30,413 nt of DNA from CAZLLV01 sp964560325 (GCA_964560325.1 CAZLLV010000096.1:1-30413), one strand, 5' to 3'; shown: positions 1 to 8,098, numbered from the stretch's first letter. Notes: a model not told the origin generated them from the letters alone. Numbers and translations: made by a program.

Positions 1-212
1 GCCTCGATCCGGCGGATCATCTTCGTCTCCATCCGTTTGAGCCGCCGCCGCTCCCGTCGGCACCACGAGCGAAGGAACCGGATGAGCCAGTGCTCGAACG
101 TCTCGCCCATGAGCGAGTACCCGAGGCTGTCGGCCCACCCCCGCAGGTCTGAAAGGTCCATCCGCAAGTCCTGCGGAATGTGGAGCACCACCCGCCGTTT
201 CTCGACCCGCAT
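1..212 (-). CDS. Basic helical protein of unknown function, C-terminus off window
   Basis: The first 70 residues are visible; the gene continues past the left edge. The start is the ATG at 212, which overlaps the upstream stop by one base (TGATG). The N-terminus (MRVEKRRVVLHIPQDLR) is a short strand followed by a helix, and the rest is rich in Arg and Lys with a WCRRERRRLKR stretch. A beta-strand/helix start with strong positive charge would fit a small ribbon-helix-helix-like or other nucleic-acid-binding protein, but I recognise no family motif. It is the third gene of a minus-strand trio with single-base overlaps, so it is probably co-translated with the two genes before it. Function is not assigned. 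Confidence 0.6.
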   Translation of the reverse strand, partial: MRVEKRRVVLHIPQDLRMDLSDLRGWADSLGYSLMGETFEHWLIRFLRSWCRRERRRLKRMETKMIRRIE

Positions 213-349
213 CACGACACCCCGCCTTCGATGGCTTTCCGCTTCGCGGCGGCGCGCTCGGCGATCCAGGCGTAGACCCGGCGCGCCTCCGGGTCGGGAT
301 GCTCCCGGGCCACCCGCCGGGCGATCCGCTCCACCTCCCGGGCATCCAT
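212..349 (-). CDS. 45-residue small protein of unknown function
   Basis: The gene starts at the ATG at 349, sharing one base with the stop of the 125-residue gene before it, and its own stop shares one base with the next ATG at 212. The product is charged and helical: MDAREVERIARRVAREH, then a DPEARRVYAWIAERAAAKR segment. The double TGATG arrangement is strong evidence for a real, translationally coupled small gene rather than a chance reading frame. No conserved motif is recognised. It could be a small partner or antitoxin-like protein, but only its size and setting point that way. Confidence 0.55.
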   Translation of the reverse strand: MDAREVERIARRVAREHPDPEARRVYAWIAERAAAKRKAIEGGVS

Positions 350-726
350 CACGACTTCCCCCGAGCCAGAGACGCGGCGTTGCGGATCTCGAAGGCGAGA
401 GCGGCCAGCGTCTCGGCCCACCGGGGCGCGAAGTAGACGACGCCGATCTCTTCCTCCCCCACGTGGGACCCGTGCCCGACCCTTGCGATGGTGCGGGCGT
501 AGGCGGCGAGCGATTCCACGTCGGCGGCGAGGGCGCCTGCCATCCCTGGAACCATCGGCTCCTCGCCCCAACAGCCCAGCTCGGACATGTAATCGTCGAA
601 ACCCGCCCCGAGCCGGAGCAGGGCTTCCCGGTCGGCCGGGTCGCGAAGGCGCCACAGGAACGTATGGCGGAAGAGGAGGTCCCCGTCGTCCGGGGGTGGA
701 GAGGTAGACTTCTGGCGGTCAGGCAT
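349..726 (-). CDS. 125-residue hypothetical protein, first gene of a small operon
   Basis: The gene starts at the ATG at 726, with an AGGAG-like ribosome site about ten bases upstream. It ends in TGATG, coupling it to the 45-residue gene. The product is acidic at its start (PPPDDGDLLF) and then alternates helices, with a central Trp-Gly pair and a VGEEEIGVVYFAPRW segment. There is no signal peptide or membrane span. I do not recognise the family. Codon use is GC-rich like the rest of the chromosome, so recent transfer is not evident. The 235 bases between this gene and yceD hold its leader and the divergent yceD promoter; they also contain small GC-rich palindromes near 760-810. Confidence 0.6.
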   Translation of the reverse strand: MPDRQKSTSPPPDDGDLLFRHTFLWRLRDPADREALLRLGAGFDDYMSELGCWGEEPMVPGMAGALAADVESLAAYARTIARVGHGSHVGEEEIGVVYFAPRWAETLAALAFEIRNAASLARGKS

Positions 727-900
727 GGAGGTTCGTGCTCCTGTCTGGCAAGGCTCCGGCAGGTGTTAGCGCACCTGTCGGGGCCGCTTCACGGGGTGGG
801 GCCTACGGCCCCGGCTGCGTCAGGCCGCGCAACCTACCCCGGTTTCACCGCCTGGGAACTACCAACACGCTGTTAGGACACGACCTCGTGCCGCGCCGCG

Positions 901-928
901 TTGACACTTCGGCACGCCTTCGCATAAC
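901..928 (+). promoter_or_regulatory. Sigma-70-type promoter for the yceD-fab operon
   Basis: A perfect TTGACA lies at 901-906 and CATAAC (4 of 6 against TATAAT) at 923-928, with a 16-base spacer. The predicted transcript starts near 935, about 27 bases before the yceD ATG. This is the only recognisable promoter before the whole lipid operon. The assignment rests on hexamer match and position only. Confidence 0.5.
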
Positions 929-961
929 CTCATCCTTCTGTCTGCCCGAGGGGCACGCTCT

Positions 962-1546
962 ATGAAAATCCGTCTGCACGAGATCGACCAGGCGGGGGAC
1001 GAACCGTTCACCTGGGACGAGGAGGAGTCGGTCCCCGTCTCCGTCCTCGGTCGCGAGGAGATCGAAGCGATCGGACCCGTGCGCTGGCGCGGGGAGGTCC
1101 GCCGCCTCGACTCCGGCTACCTGCTGCGGGCCGATCTGTCGTACGAGCAGACTCTCGCCTGCCAGCGCTGCCTCGGGCGCGTCGTCGAGCCGGTGGAGCA
1201 GGAGATCGAGCTGTTCCTGGTCCGGTCGGTCCGGTCGGTCGGGTCGGTCCGGCACGAGCCGGGCGCCGAGGACGAAGAGCGCGAGCTCGGGGAGGAGGAT
1301 CTCGGCATGATGGAGATCGACGGCGACGAGGTCGACCTCCGGCCGCTCCTCGTCGAGCAGATGCAGCTCGAAGTGCCCATGCGCCCCCTCTGCCGCGAGG
1401 ACTGCGCGGGGCTGTGCCCCGCTTGCGGCGCCGACCTGAACGAGATCGAGGGCGGCGACTGCGGGTGCGAGCGCGAGACGGTGGACCCCCGGTGGGCCGG
1501 TTTGGCGGATCTGCGCGACCGGCTGTCGGGCGAGCGGCAGGAATAG
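962..1546 (+). CDS. yceD: YceD/DUF177 family protein
   Basis: The 194-residue protein has the DUF177 layout: an N-terminal beta-rich region, a C-Q-R-C pair near residues 68-71, and a second Cys cluster (C-R-E-D-C-A-G-L-C-P-A-C-G) in the C-terminal half that looks like a metal knuckle. Family members are widely found just before rpmF and the plsX-fab genes; the E. coli relative has been tied to 23S rRNA metabolism. The neighbour order here (rpmF, plsX, fabD) is the classic one and supports the call strongly. The start at 962 has a GAGG ribosome site nine bases upstream. A short acidic/Val-Arg-Ser repeat near residues 87-96 is coded by a tandem DNA microrepeat and looks like an expansion in a loop. 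Confidence 0.9.
   Translation: MKIRLHEIDQAGDEPFTWDEEESVPVSVLGREEIEAIGPVRWRGEVRRLDSGYLLRADLSYEQTLACQRCLGRVVEPVEQEIELFLVRSVRSVGSVRHEPGAEDEERELGEEDLGMMEIDGDEVDLRPLLVEQMQLEVPMRPLCREDCAGLCPACGADLNEIEGGDCGCERETVDPRWAGLADLRDRLSGERQE
1219..1252 (+). repeat. Tandem GGTC/CGGTC microrepeat inside yceD
   Basis: A run of near-identical CGGTC/GGTC units codes the VRSVRSVGSVR stretch of YceD. Similar TCGG-type runs appear in spacers and low-complexity protein segments elsewhere in the window, so this is probably slippage-prone sequence rather than a functional site. Confidence 0.7.
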
Positions 1547-1632
1547 ACACGAAACATGCGGGTCCGGTACGCCGGGCCCTTTCGAGATCGATCGTTCGGT
1601 TCGTTCGATCGGAAGATCAGGAGGACAGGTCC

Positions 1633-1818
1633 ATGCCCAATCCGAAGCGACGCCATTCCCAGGCCCGTAGGGACAAGCGGCGCGCCCACGATTTCCTCGA
1701 GCGCCCGACGGCCTCGACGTGCGACAACTGCGGCGAGGCCAAGCTGCCGCACCGTGTGTGCCCCCACTGCGGTCAGTACCGTGGCCGCGAGGTGATGGAG
1801 GTCGAGGAGACCTTCTGA
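1633..1818 (+). CDS. rpmF: Large ribosomal subunit protein bL32
   Basis: The 61-residue protein begins MPNPKRRHSQARRDKRRAH, the hallmark basic N-terminus of L32, and has the zinc-binding C-D-N-C ... C-P-H-C pattern at residues 30, 33, 43 and 46, so it is the Zn-containing (C+) form. It ends within the usual family length. An AGGA ribosome site lies about ten bases before the ATG. The spacer before it holds an imperfect inverted repeat (CGATCG at 1589-1594 and 1606-1611). Its place between yceD and plsX is conserved in many bacteria. Confidence 0.97.
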   Translation: MPNPKRRHSQARRDKRRAHDFLERPTASTCDNCGEAKLPHRVCPHCGQYRGREVMEVEETF

Positions 1819-1888
1819 CCACCCGCTCGTCCAGGTGCGCCCCGGACGGCTCCCCTTCCAGAATCCCGAAGCCGTGAGCCCCTCGCGG

Positions 1889-2956
1889 ATGTGGATCGCC
1901 GTCGACGCGATGGGCGGCGACGCGGCGCCCGGCGCCGTGGTGGAAGGCGTGTGCCGTGCCGCCGCCGAGGACGGCAGCTACGTCCTGCTGGTCGGCCGGA
2001 AGGACGAGCTCGACGCCGAGCTCGCGCGCCACGGCGCCGACGTTCCGCCCGGCCGGATCGAGGTGGTGCACGCGGACGACGTGGTCGGGATGGAGGAGTC
2101 GGCGACGGCGCCGCTGCGCAAGAAGCGCCGCTCGTCGATCCGCCGCGCCGTCGAGCTCGTAAAGGAGGGGCGCGCCCGAGCGCTGGTCACCGCCGGCAAC
2201 ACCGGCGCGGCGCTGATCGCGGCCAAGGTGGTGATCGGCACCCAGCCGGGCGTCGACCGGCCGGCGCTCGCCGCGGTGCTGCCGAACGAGACCGGCCGTA
2301 CCGTGCTCCTCGACGTGGGAGCGAACGTCGACAGCCGCGCCGGCCATCTGCGAGAGTTCGCCGTCATGGGACACGCCTACGCCCAGGAGGTGATCGGGGT
2401 GGCACGGCCACGCGTCGGCCTGCTGTCGATCGGCGAGGAGGAGGGGAAGGGCTCGGACCTGACCCGCGAGGTCTTCCGGCAGCTCCAGGACACCGGCCTC
2501 GAGTTCGTCGGCAACGTCGAGGGCGGCGACGTGTTCAGCGGCCGGGCGGACGTGGTGGTGTGCGACGGGCTGGTCGGAAACGCCGTGCTCAAGAGCGCCG
2601 AGGCGCTCGCCGACCTCGCGACCCGCATGCTCGGCCGGGAGCTCGAATCGACCGTGCGGACCCGGCTCGGCCTGGTGCTCGCCCGCCCCGCGCTCGAGCG
2701 CTTCCGGCTGGCGACCGACTACGCCGAGTACGGCGCCGCGCCGCTCCTGGGGCTCGAGGGCGGCTGCTTCGTCGCCCACGGCCGCTCGAACGCCCGCGCC
2801 ATCCAGAGCGCCGTGCGGCGGGCGGTCGAGTTCGCCCAGGCCGAGGTCGACCGCAAGATCCGCGAGCGCCTGGCGACGCTGCACCACGAAGAGGAGCGGG
2901 TGCTCGGTCACCCCGGGAGCGAACGACAGGGAGAGGAGAGAGAGGCTTCCGCATGA
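1889..2956 (+). CDS. plsX: Phosphate acyltransferase PlsX
   Basis: PlsX makes acyl-phosphate from acyl-ACP, the donor used by PlsY in phospholipid synthesis, at the inner face of the membrane. The protein carries the family start IAVDAMGGDAAPGAVVEG, a TAGNTGA motif, a LDVGAN motif and a GNVEGGD motif, and at 355 residues it has the usual length. I chose the ATG at 1889 because family members begin right before the AVDAMGGD motif; in-frame GTG codons at 1874 and 1835 would give longer versions, and no clear ribosome site decides between them. The stop overlaps the fabD start (ATGA), so the two are coupled. Confidence 0.95.
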   Translation: MWIAVDAMGGDAAPGAVVEGVCRAAAEDGSYVLLVGRKDELDAELARHGADVPPGRIEVVHADDVVGMEESATAPLRKKRRSSIRRAVELVKEGRARALVTAGNTGAALIAAKVVIGTQPGVDRPALAAVLPNETGRTVLLDVGANVDSRAGHLREFAVMGHAYAQEVIGVARPRVGLLSIGEEEGKGSDLTREVFRQLQDTGLEFVGNVEGGDVFSGRADVVVCDGLVGNAVLKSAEALADLATRMLGRELESTVRTRLGLVLARPALERFRLATDYAEYGAAPLLGLEGGCFVAHGRSNARAIQSAVRRAVEFAQAEVDRKIRERLATLHHEEERVLGHPGSERQGEEREASA

Positions 2957-3900
2957 CGAAACTCGCATTCGTGTTCCCCGGGCAGGGGTCCCAGAAGGTC
3001 GGCATGGGCCGCGACTGGGCCGAGGCGCACCCGGAGGCCCGCGCGGTCTTCGAGGAGGCCGACCGCGTGCTCGGCTTCGACCTCAGCCGGCTGATCTGGG
3101 AAGGCCCGGAGGAGGAGCTGACCCTGACCGCCAACCTCCAGCCCGCCCTGGTCGCGACCTCGGTGGCGATCCTGCGCGCGGTCGAGACGACGGGGGCGCG
3201 CCCGGTGGCGGTCGCCGGCCACAGCCTGGGCGAGTACTCGGCGCTGGTGGCGGCCGGCGCGCTCGATCTCGCCGACGCGTTGCGCCTGACCCGGCGCCGC
3301 GGCGAGCTGATGCAGGAGGCCGTGCCGGTCGGCGTGGGGGCGATGGCCGCGATCCTCGCCCTCGACGACGACACGGTCCGCTCGCTGGTCGAGGAGACCG
3401 CCGGCGGCGAGGTGCTCTCGGTGGCCAACCTGAACGCTCCGGGCCAGGTGGTCATCGCCGGCCACCGGACGGCGGTCGAGCGCGCCGTCGCGGCGGCCCG
3501 CGAGCGTGGCGGCAAGCCGCGCACCCTGCCGGTCTCGGCGCCCTTCCACTGTCCGCTGATGGCGCCGGCCCGCGAGGGGCTCGAGCCGATGCTCGCCGAG
3601 ACCCCGTTCGCCGATCCGCGGGTGCCGATGGTGACCAACGTCGACGCCGCGCCCGCCGCCTCCGGCGACGCCGCCCGCGACGCGCTGGTGCGCCAGATCG
3701 ATTCGCCGGTGCGCTGGGTCGAGTCGGTCGAGTGGATGATCGACGAGGGCGGCGTCGAGGCGTTCGTCGAGGTCGGCCCCGGCTCGGTCCTCCTGAACAC
3801 GATCAAGCGCATCCGGCCCGAGGCCGAGCGGATCGCCCTCGGCGGCCCCGACGCCCTCGCCGATCTCGCCGATCGCGCCGACTCCGACCCGCTCGCCTGA
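2953..3900 (+). CDS. fabD: Malonyl-CoA:ACP transacylase FabD
   Basis: FabD moves malonyl from CoA to acyl carrier protein to feed fatty-acid elongation. The 315-residue protein shows FPGQGSQ at residues 8-14, the nucleophile motif GHSLGEY with Ser91, the partner His199 in SAPFHCPLM, and a C-terminal EVGPGSVL motif. Length is normal. The ATG overlaps the plsX stop by four bases, and a GGAGAGGAGAG purine run lies just upstream as a ribosome site. The last ~15 residues are Asp-rich low-complexity sequence. Confidence 0.97.
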   Translation: MTKLAFVFPGQGSQKVGMGRDWAEAHPEARAVFEEADRVLGFDLSRLIWEGPEEELTLTANLQPALVATSVAILRAVETTGARPVAVAGHSLGEYSALVAAGALDLADALRLTRRRGELMQEAVPVGVGAMAAILALDDDTVRSLVEETAGGEVLSVANLNAPGQVVIAGHRTAVERAVAAARERGGKPRTLPVSAPFHCPLMAPAREGLEPMLAETPFADPRVPMVTNVDAAPAASGDAARDALVRQIDSPVRWVESVEWMIDEGGVEAFVEVGPGSVLLNTIKRIRPEAERIALGGPDALADLADRADSDPLA

Positions 3901-3937
3901 CCCGAAACGAACCACCGAACGACCGAGGAGGCCCTTC

Positions 3938-4681
3938 ATGTTTCGTCTCGACGGCAAGACCGCTCTCGTCACCGGAGCCTCGCGCGGCATCGGCGAGGCG
4001 GTCGCCCGGAAGCTCGCCGCGCAGGGCGCCCGCGTGGTGCTCGCCGCCCGCAGCGTCGACCGGCTGGAGGCGCTGGCCGGCGAGATCGCCGAAGCCGGCG
4101 GCGAGGCGGCCACCCTCGCCCTCGACCTCTCCCGCCCCGACCAGGTTCCGGAGGCGATCGGCGGCCTGCCCGAGGAGTGGCGGGAGATCGACGTGCTGGT
4201 CAACAACGCCGGCATCACCGCCGACAACCTGCTCGCCCGCATGAGCCTCGACGACTTCGAGACGGTGCTCCGCACCAACCTGACCGGCGCCTACGCCGTG
4301 ACCAAGGAGCTTCTCCGTGGCATGATGCGGCGCCGCTGGGGGCGGATCGTCTCGGTGTCGTCGGTCGTCGGCCTGATGGGCAATGCCGGCCAGGCGAACT
4401 ACGCCGCGTCGAAGGCGGGGATGATCGGCTTCTCGAAGTCGCTCGCCCGCGAGCTCGGCAGCCGGAGCATCACGGTCAACGTGGTGGCCCCCGGCTACAT
4501 CGAGACCGACATGACCGAGCACCTGCCCGAAGCGGCGCGCAACGAGCTGCAGAGCTCGATCGCGTTGCGCCGGCTCGGCAACGTGGACGACGTGGCATGG
4601 TGCGTGCTGTTCCTCGCCAGCGAGGAGGCCGGGTATATTACGGGCCACACGTTGAACGTCTCGGGTGGCCTCTACATCTGA
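3938..4681 (+). CDS. fabG: 3-oxoacyl-ACP reductase FabG
   Basis: FabG is the NADPH-dependent beta-ketoacyl-ACP reductase of the elongation cycle. The 247-residue short-chain dehydrogenase has the cofactor motif TGASRGIG at 12-19, NNAG at 89-92, Asn114, and the catalytic Ser142, Tyr155 and Lys159 (YAASK). The C-terminal VSGGLYI ending is typical of FabG. A GAGGAGG ribosome site lies before the ATG. It sits 37 bases after fabD and 92 bases before acpP, in the expected operon order. Confidence 0.96.
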   Translation: MFRLDGKTALVTGASRGIGEAVARKLAAQGARVVLAARSVDRLEALAGEIAEAGGEAATLALDLSRPDQVPEAIGGLPEEWREIDVLVNNAGITADNLLARMSLDDFETVLRTNLTGAYAVTKELLRGMMRRRWGRIVSVSSVVGLMGNAGQANYAASKAGMIGFSKSLARELGSRSITVNVVAPGYIETDMTEHLPEAARNELQSSIALRRLGNVDDVAWCVLFLASEEAGYITGHTLNVSGGLYI

Positions 4682-4773
4682 CGACGAAACCGTCGAGAAC
4701 CGGGAGGGGCTCGCGTCCGCACGATGCGGCGCCGGCCCGCCCGACAGCAATCGATCCAAGGAGGAGCGTTCCG

Positions 4774-5019
4774 ATGTCCGAAATCGAAGCGAAGGTCAAG
4801 AGCATCATCGTCGAGCAGCTCGGCGTGGACGAAGACGAGGTCACGATGGACGCCAGCTTCACCGACGACCTGGGCGCCGACTCGCTCGACATCGTCGAGC
4901 TGGTGATGGCTCTCGAGGAGGAGTTCTCGATCGAGATCCCGGACGAGGAGGCCGAGAACATCAGCCGCGTGCGCGAGGCGGTCGACTACATCCAGAAGCA
5001 CGCCCCCGGCGGCAACTGA
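4774..5019 (+). CDS. acpP: Acyl carrier protein
   Basis: The 81-residue acidic helical protein carries the phosphopantetheine site DDLGADSLD with the modified Ser37, and the helix-II sequence VELVMALEEEF of AcpP. Very strong ribosome site AAGGAGGAG at 4758-4766 fits the high level of ACP in cells. It lies between fabG and fabF as in many bacteria and is the carrier for every enzyme coded around it. Confidence 0.98.
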   Translation: MSEIEAKVKSIIVEQLGVDEDEVTMDASFTDDLGADSLDIVELVMALEEEFSIEIPDEEAENISRVREAVDYIQKHAPGGN

Positions 5020-5035
5020 CCCTTCGCGCTCCTTC

Positions 5036-6289
5036 ATGGATCACAGCGCGCGCCGCCGTGTCGTCCTGACCGGGGTCGGACTCGTCTCGCCCCTCGGGGT
5101 GGGGACCGAGCCGACCTGGGAGGGGCTGATGGCCTCCCGGAGCGGCGTCGGGCCGATCACCCGGTTCGACGCTTCCGACTACCCGTGCCGGATCGCCGGC
5201 GAGGTCCAGGGGTTCGATCCGCTGGACTACGTGGACAAGAAGGAAGTCAAGAAGAGCGACACCTTCATCCACTACGGGATCGCGGCCAGCGACTTCGCCA
5301 TCGCGGACGCGCGCTTCGAGGTCGACCCGGCCCAGGCGCACCGGGTCGGCGTCATCATCGGCTCGGGGATCGGCGGTCTGCCGCTCATCGAGTCGACCCA
5401 CCGGACCGTGCTCGAGCGCGGTCCGAGCCGGATCTCCCCCTTCTTCATCCCCGGCCTGATCGTCAACATGGCGGCGGGCCAGGTGTCGATCCGCTACGGC
5501 GCCCGCGGCCCGAACGAGTCGCCGTCGACCGCCTGCACGACCGGGCTCCACGCGGTGGGGGACGCGTACCGGAAGATCCAGCACGACTACGCCGACGTGA
5601 TGATCGCGGGCGGCGCCGAGGCGGTGATCTCGCCGCTCGCGGTCGGCGGCTTCGCGGCCATGCGGGCGCTCACTCACCGCAACGACGAGCCGGAGCGGGC
5701 GTCGCGTCCGTGGGACAAGGATCGCGACGGCTTCGTGATGGGCGAAGGCGCGGGCATCGTGGTGCTCGAGGAGCTCGAGCACGCGCGCCGGCGTGGAGCG
5801 CCGATCTACACCGAGCTCGTGGGCTACGGCATGAGCGCGGACGCGCACCACATCTCGGCCCCCCACCCGGAGGGAGCCGGCGCGGCGCAGGTGATGCAGA
5901 ACGCCCTGGAGGACGCGGGGCTCGCGCCCGAGGCGATCGGCTACGTCAACGCGCACGGGACCTCGACCGAGCTGGGCGACCTGTCGGAGGTGAAGGCGGT
6001 CAAGCAGGTGTTCGGCGACCACGCCTACCGGATGGCGATGTCCTCCACCAAGAGCTCGACCGGGCACCTCCTGGGTGCCGCCGGCGGTCTGGAGACCGGC
6101 ATCCTGGCGCTCGCGCTCCGGCACCAGACCCTCCCGGCGACGATCAACCACGACGAGCCCGGCGAAGGGTGCGACCTCGACTTCGTGCCGAACACGCCAC
6201 GGAAGGTCGACCTCGAGTACGCCCTGACCAACTCGTTCGGCTTCGGCGGCACCAACGGCGCATTGATCATGCGGCGGTGGGAGGGGTAG
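5036..6289 (+). CDS. fabF: 3-oxoacyl-ACP synthase II FabF
   Basis: This elongating condensing enzyme joins malonyl-ACP to acyl-ACP. The 417-residue protein has the thiolase-fold active-site triad Cys167 (STACTTG), His307 (NAHGTST) and His344 (SSTGHLLGAAG), plus the C-terminal NSFGFGGTN motif. It starts 16 bases after acpP with no clear ribosome site, so translation is probably coupled to acpP. It is the last gene of the operon; no fabH, fabZ or rnc follows. Just after its stop the chromosome changes to the repeat R1 and island 1, so the island lies at the operon's 3' end without breaking it. Confidence 0.97.
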   Translation: MDHSARRRVVLTGVGLVSPLGVGTEPTWEGLMASRSGVGPITRFDASDYPCRIAGEVQGFDPLDYVDKKEVKKSDTFIHYGIAASDFAIADARFEVDPAQAHRVGVIIGSGIGGLPLIESTHRTVLERGPSRISPFFIPGLIVNMAAGQVSIRYGARGPNESPSTACTTGLHAVGDAYRKIQHDYADVMIAGGAEAVISPLAVGGFAAMRALTHRNDEPERASRPWDKDRDGFVMGEGAGIVVLEELEHARRRGAPIYTELVGYGMSADAHHISAPHPEGAGAAQVMQNALEDAGLAPEAIGYVNAHGTSTELGDLSEVKAVKQVFGDHAYRMAMSSTKSSTGHLLGAAGGLETGILALALRHQTLPATINHDEPGEGCDLDFVPNTPRKVDLEYALTNSFGFGGTNGALIMRRWEG

Positions 6290-6303
6290 GTAGGCAAGAG
6301 GTT

Positions 6304-6504
6304 GGTGCCTACGTTGACGGGTCCGGCCGGGGGATCGCGCGGCTCCGGCACGGCTCGGCTGTGAACACTCCCCGCCGTAGGCCTCGCCTGGGCACACTTC
6401 GCGGGGCACCGGGCGTGCCCTCCCACCGGGCGTGCCGGCTCCGCTCGTGAGACCACCTACACCGCGCGATCCCCCGACCGGACCCTGCGATTGGTGGTGC
6501 CGGA
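6304..6504 (-). repeat. Structured repeat R1 (full copy), left border of island 1
   Basis: Read on the minus strand the element runs from CACCACCAATCGCAGGG (near 6504) to GTAGGCACC (6304-6312). An outer stem pairs 6319-6342 with 6462-6485, matching at 23 of 24 positions. The interior keeps GCGGAGCCGGCA, GGTGGGAGGGCAC, AGGCGAGGCC and CCGAGCCGTGCCGGAG blocks, also present in R2 and R3. The 318-base gap between fabF and the next gene (6290-6607) holds this repeat and about 100 bases of lower-GC sequence with nothing else recognisable. Confidence 0.85.
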
Positions 6505-6607
6505 GCTGAAACAAATACCGTAGGCCGTTCCAAAATCAGTCGGCGGCCAATTGGTTTGATTCGGGCGGAATCCGTATTTCAGTTCTAGATCGCTGCAATG
6601 CCTGTGA

Positions 6608-8098
6608 TTACGCGGATCTTGGCTTGCCATGGCATCGCTTGAATTTCTTGCCGCTGCCACATGGACACGGTTCGTTCCTGCCCACGTTCATTGGCAAGAT
6701 CAGCCGTGGCGTCGGCTCAGGGTATTCGTATTCGGTTTCTCGAGTCTCTTTTGGACTTGTTAGAATTTTGAGCTCGCGTTGATACTCTTGAGCTTGAGCG
6801 GCCATTGCTGGCGTCCAGTCGCGAAAATTACAGTACATAGCGTCTTCGGATCGCCACGAAGAGCTCGCTCCTGATTCAGTTGCTATACCAACGACGTCGA
6901 CCGCATCTGGAAACTTGAGGCGAACTACCATGCATGCAGCTTCTAAGAAGTTGTGCCTCATCAATCTGTTGTCATGCATGCCTGCTCCATGGATCCACGG
7001 GAACATAACGAAGACGTAATACGGGTCTCCGGGGGAGGATGGTATTCCCACGGTCGTACGCGTTAGGTGCACTGGCGTCGTCGAGACACACTCAAGGAGT
7101 TGTCTGGCTAACATCCTTCGCCGAGTTCGAGACTCCCTTGCCATCCAGCGAAGAATCTGTTCGGTGTCTGATAACCCCCCAGAAGAGGATAAGACCTGCG
7201 TCCCACCCATGGCGTGGAACGCAAATCGCTCAATGAGTTCGTCCCAGGTATAGCTAACTTCGTTTGCTTCAAGTTTGGCCAACCGCTGTGGGTGTCCCAA
7301 ATCGGATCGGTACGCTCCTTCCTCAAAGACAAGTAAGTCGGCTCGTTTGTCCGGAACGTCGAAGCAGTGCTTGCCGTCATCGTCAGCATGCTTCAGGTAC
7401 CACCAAAGAAGTTCCTCCTCTCCGGCAGCCATCACATCTATGCTGCTACGGAGAAATTCTTCCTTTCTATCGAGGTAGGTCGCCAGGTCCGAGAGGGTAT
7501 CCATCTCGTTCAATAGGACGTCAAGGGACGATTCGTCGAGGATGTGAACAAACGACCTGGAGGGATCTAGATCTCCTATTTGAAATGGTATCGTGTGGCC
7601 TTCGGCTCCTTTAAGCGCGGAATTGAGCATGAGACTTCCACTTCCGCCTAGCTCCTCGCTGCAGCGTTGTGCGATCCTATGAGCAACCACCAAGAGGTGA
7701 AACCGAGTGGATTCGTTGATCTCTGGTGTGACGGGCAGCCGCTGAGTACATTGACTGTCGAGGAATAGATTTTCCTTGCTATGACGCAAGTGCCGTTCAG
7801 CACCGTGGGCCTGTCGGGCATTTTTGATGACTGCCCTGCGGAACCACCTGCCCCAATCGAGATGTATATCTCCGGTTTCGGGAACCGCACAGTCCTTGTC
7901 GGAAAAGATGAGTACGCGATTCTCGAAGACGACGAGCAGATCGCATACTTCGTGTCCGATTTTGGAGCCCCGGCTGTTGACCTCACGAAAGACATTCGGA
8001 TAACTCCAGAGCGACAGGAACGTTCGCCGGCACAACTGGGCAAGGTAGCGCTCTGCGGGCGTAGTCCCCTGACTGATGTTGGTCTCTGTCCGGTCCAC
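6608..8098 (-). CDS. SEC-C motif protein with putative PD-(D/E)XK-like N-terminal domain
   Basis: The 496-residue protein ends in a SEC-C zinc motif, VGRNEPCPCGSGKKFKRCHG (residues ~472-491). Near the N-terminus it has Glu39, then CDLLVVF with Asp53 and IFSDKD with Lys68, spaced like the E...D...(D/E)xK core of restriction-like nucleases, followed by a WGRWFRRA segment. A nuclease role is inference from this pattern. I start it at the GTG at 8098: reading frame further upstream runs into repeat R2, and protein-like sequence begins here. A TAGAAT -10-like box lies at 8118-8123, but no good -35 is seen. The gene is about half G+C with very different codon use from its neighbours, a clear sign of transfer, and it sits alone between R1 and R2. 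A single-gene defence function is plausible but unproven. Confidence 0.75.
   Translation of the reverse strand: MDRTETNISQGTTPAERYLAQLCRRTFLSLWSYPNVFREVNSRGSKIGHEVCDLLVVFENRVLIFSDKDCAVPETGDIHLDWGRWFRRAVIKNARQAHGAERHLRHSKENLFLDSQCTQRLPVTPEINESTRFHLLVVAHRIAQRCSEELGGSGSLMLNSALKGAEGHTIPFQIGDLDPSRSFVHILDESSLDVLLNEMDTLSDLATYLDRKEEFLRSSIDVMAAGEEELLWWYLKHADDDGKHCFDVPDKRADLLVFEEGAYRSDLGHPQRLAKLEANEVSYTWDELIERFAFHAMGGTQVLSSSGGLSDTEQILRWMARESRTRRRMLARQLLECVSTTPVHLTRTTVGIPSSPGDPYYVFVMFPWIHGAGMHDNRLMRHNFLEAACMVVRLKFPDAVDVVGIATESGASSSWRSEDAMYCNFRDWTPAMAAQAQEYQRELKILTSPKETRETEYEYPEPTPRLILPMNVGRNEPCPCGSGKKFKRCHGKPRSA

Noticed and set aside
740..880. GC-rich palindromes (CAGGTG...CACCTG; GGGGCC-TAC-GGCCCC) and two GTTAG motifs before the left-hand trio, possibly another repeat copy or an attC-like site
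   Set aside because: Only short similarity to the R element (GGCTCCGGCA) and no matching outer stem or core blocks; the GTTAG motifs are direct rather than inverted as attC needs.
845..2968. Long minus-strand open frame of 707 codons opposite yceD-rpmF-plsX
   Set aside because: Antisense shadow of well-identified genes in GC-rich DNA; its translation is His/Asp/Arg-rich without any motif. Other long antisense frames (e.g. opposite the TonB receptor and ndvB) are the same.
6302..6501. GGTGCC direct repeats flanking R1 as a target-site duplication of a MITE
   Set aside because: Six bases is too short to trust, and the left one is part of the element's own conserved GTAGGCACC end; R2 and R3 show no matching duplication.
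6304..6504. R1 as a classical integron attC site
   Set aside because: No RYYYAAC/GTTRRRY pair, no integrase gene in view, and the cargo is not in head-to-tail cassette order. Similarity is limited to being a long imperfect hairpin.
6457..6660. 67-codon minus-strand frame between R1 and the SEC-C gene
   Set aside because: Overlaps the end of the SEC-C gene and the R1 stem, with no ribosome site or motif.
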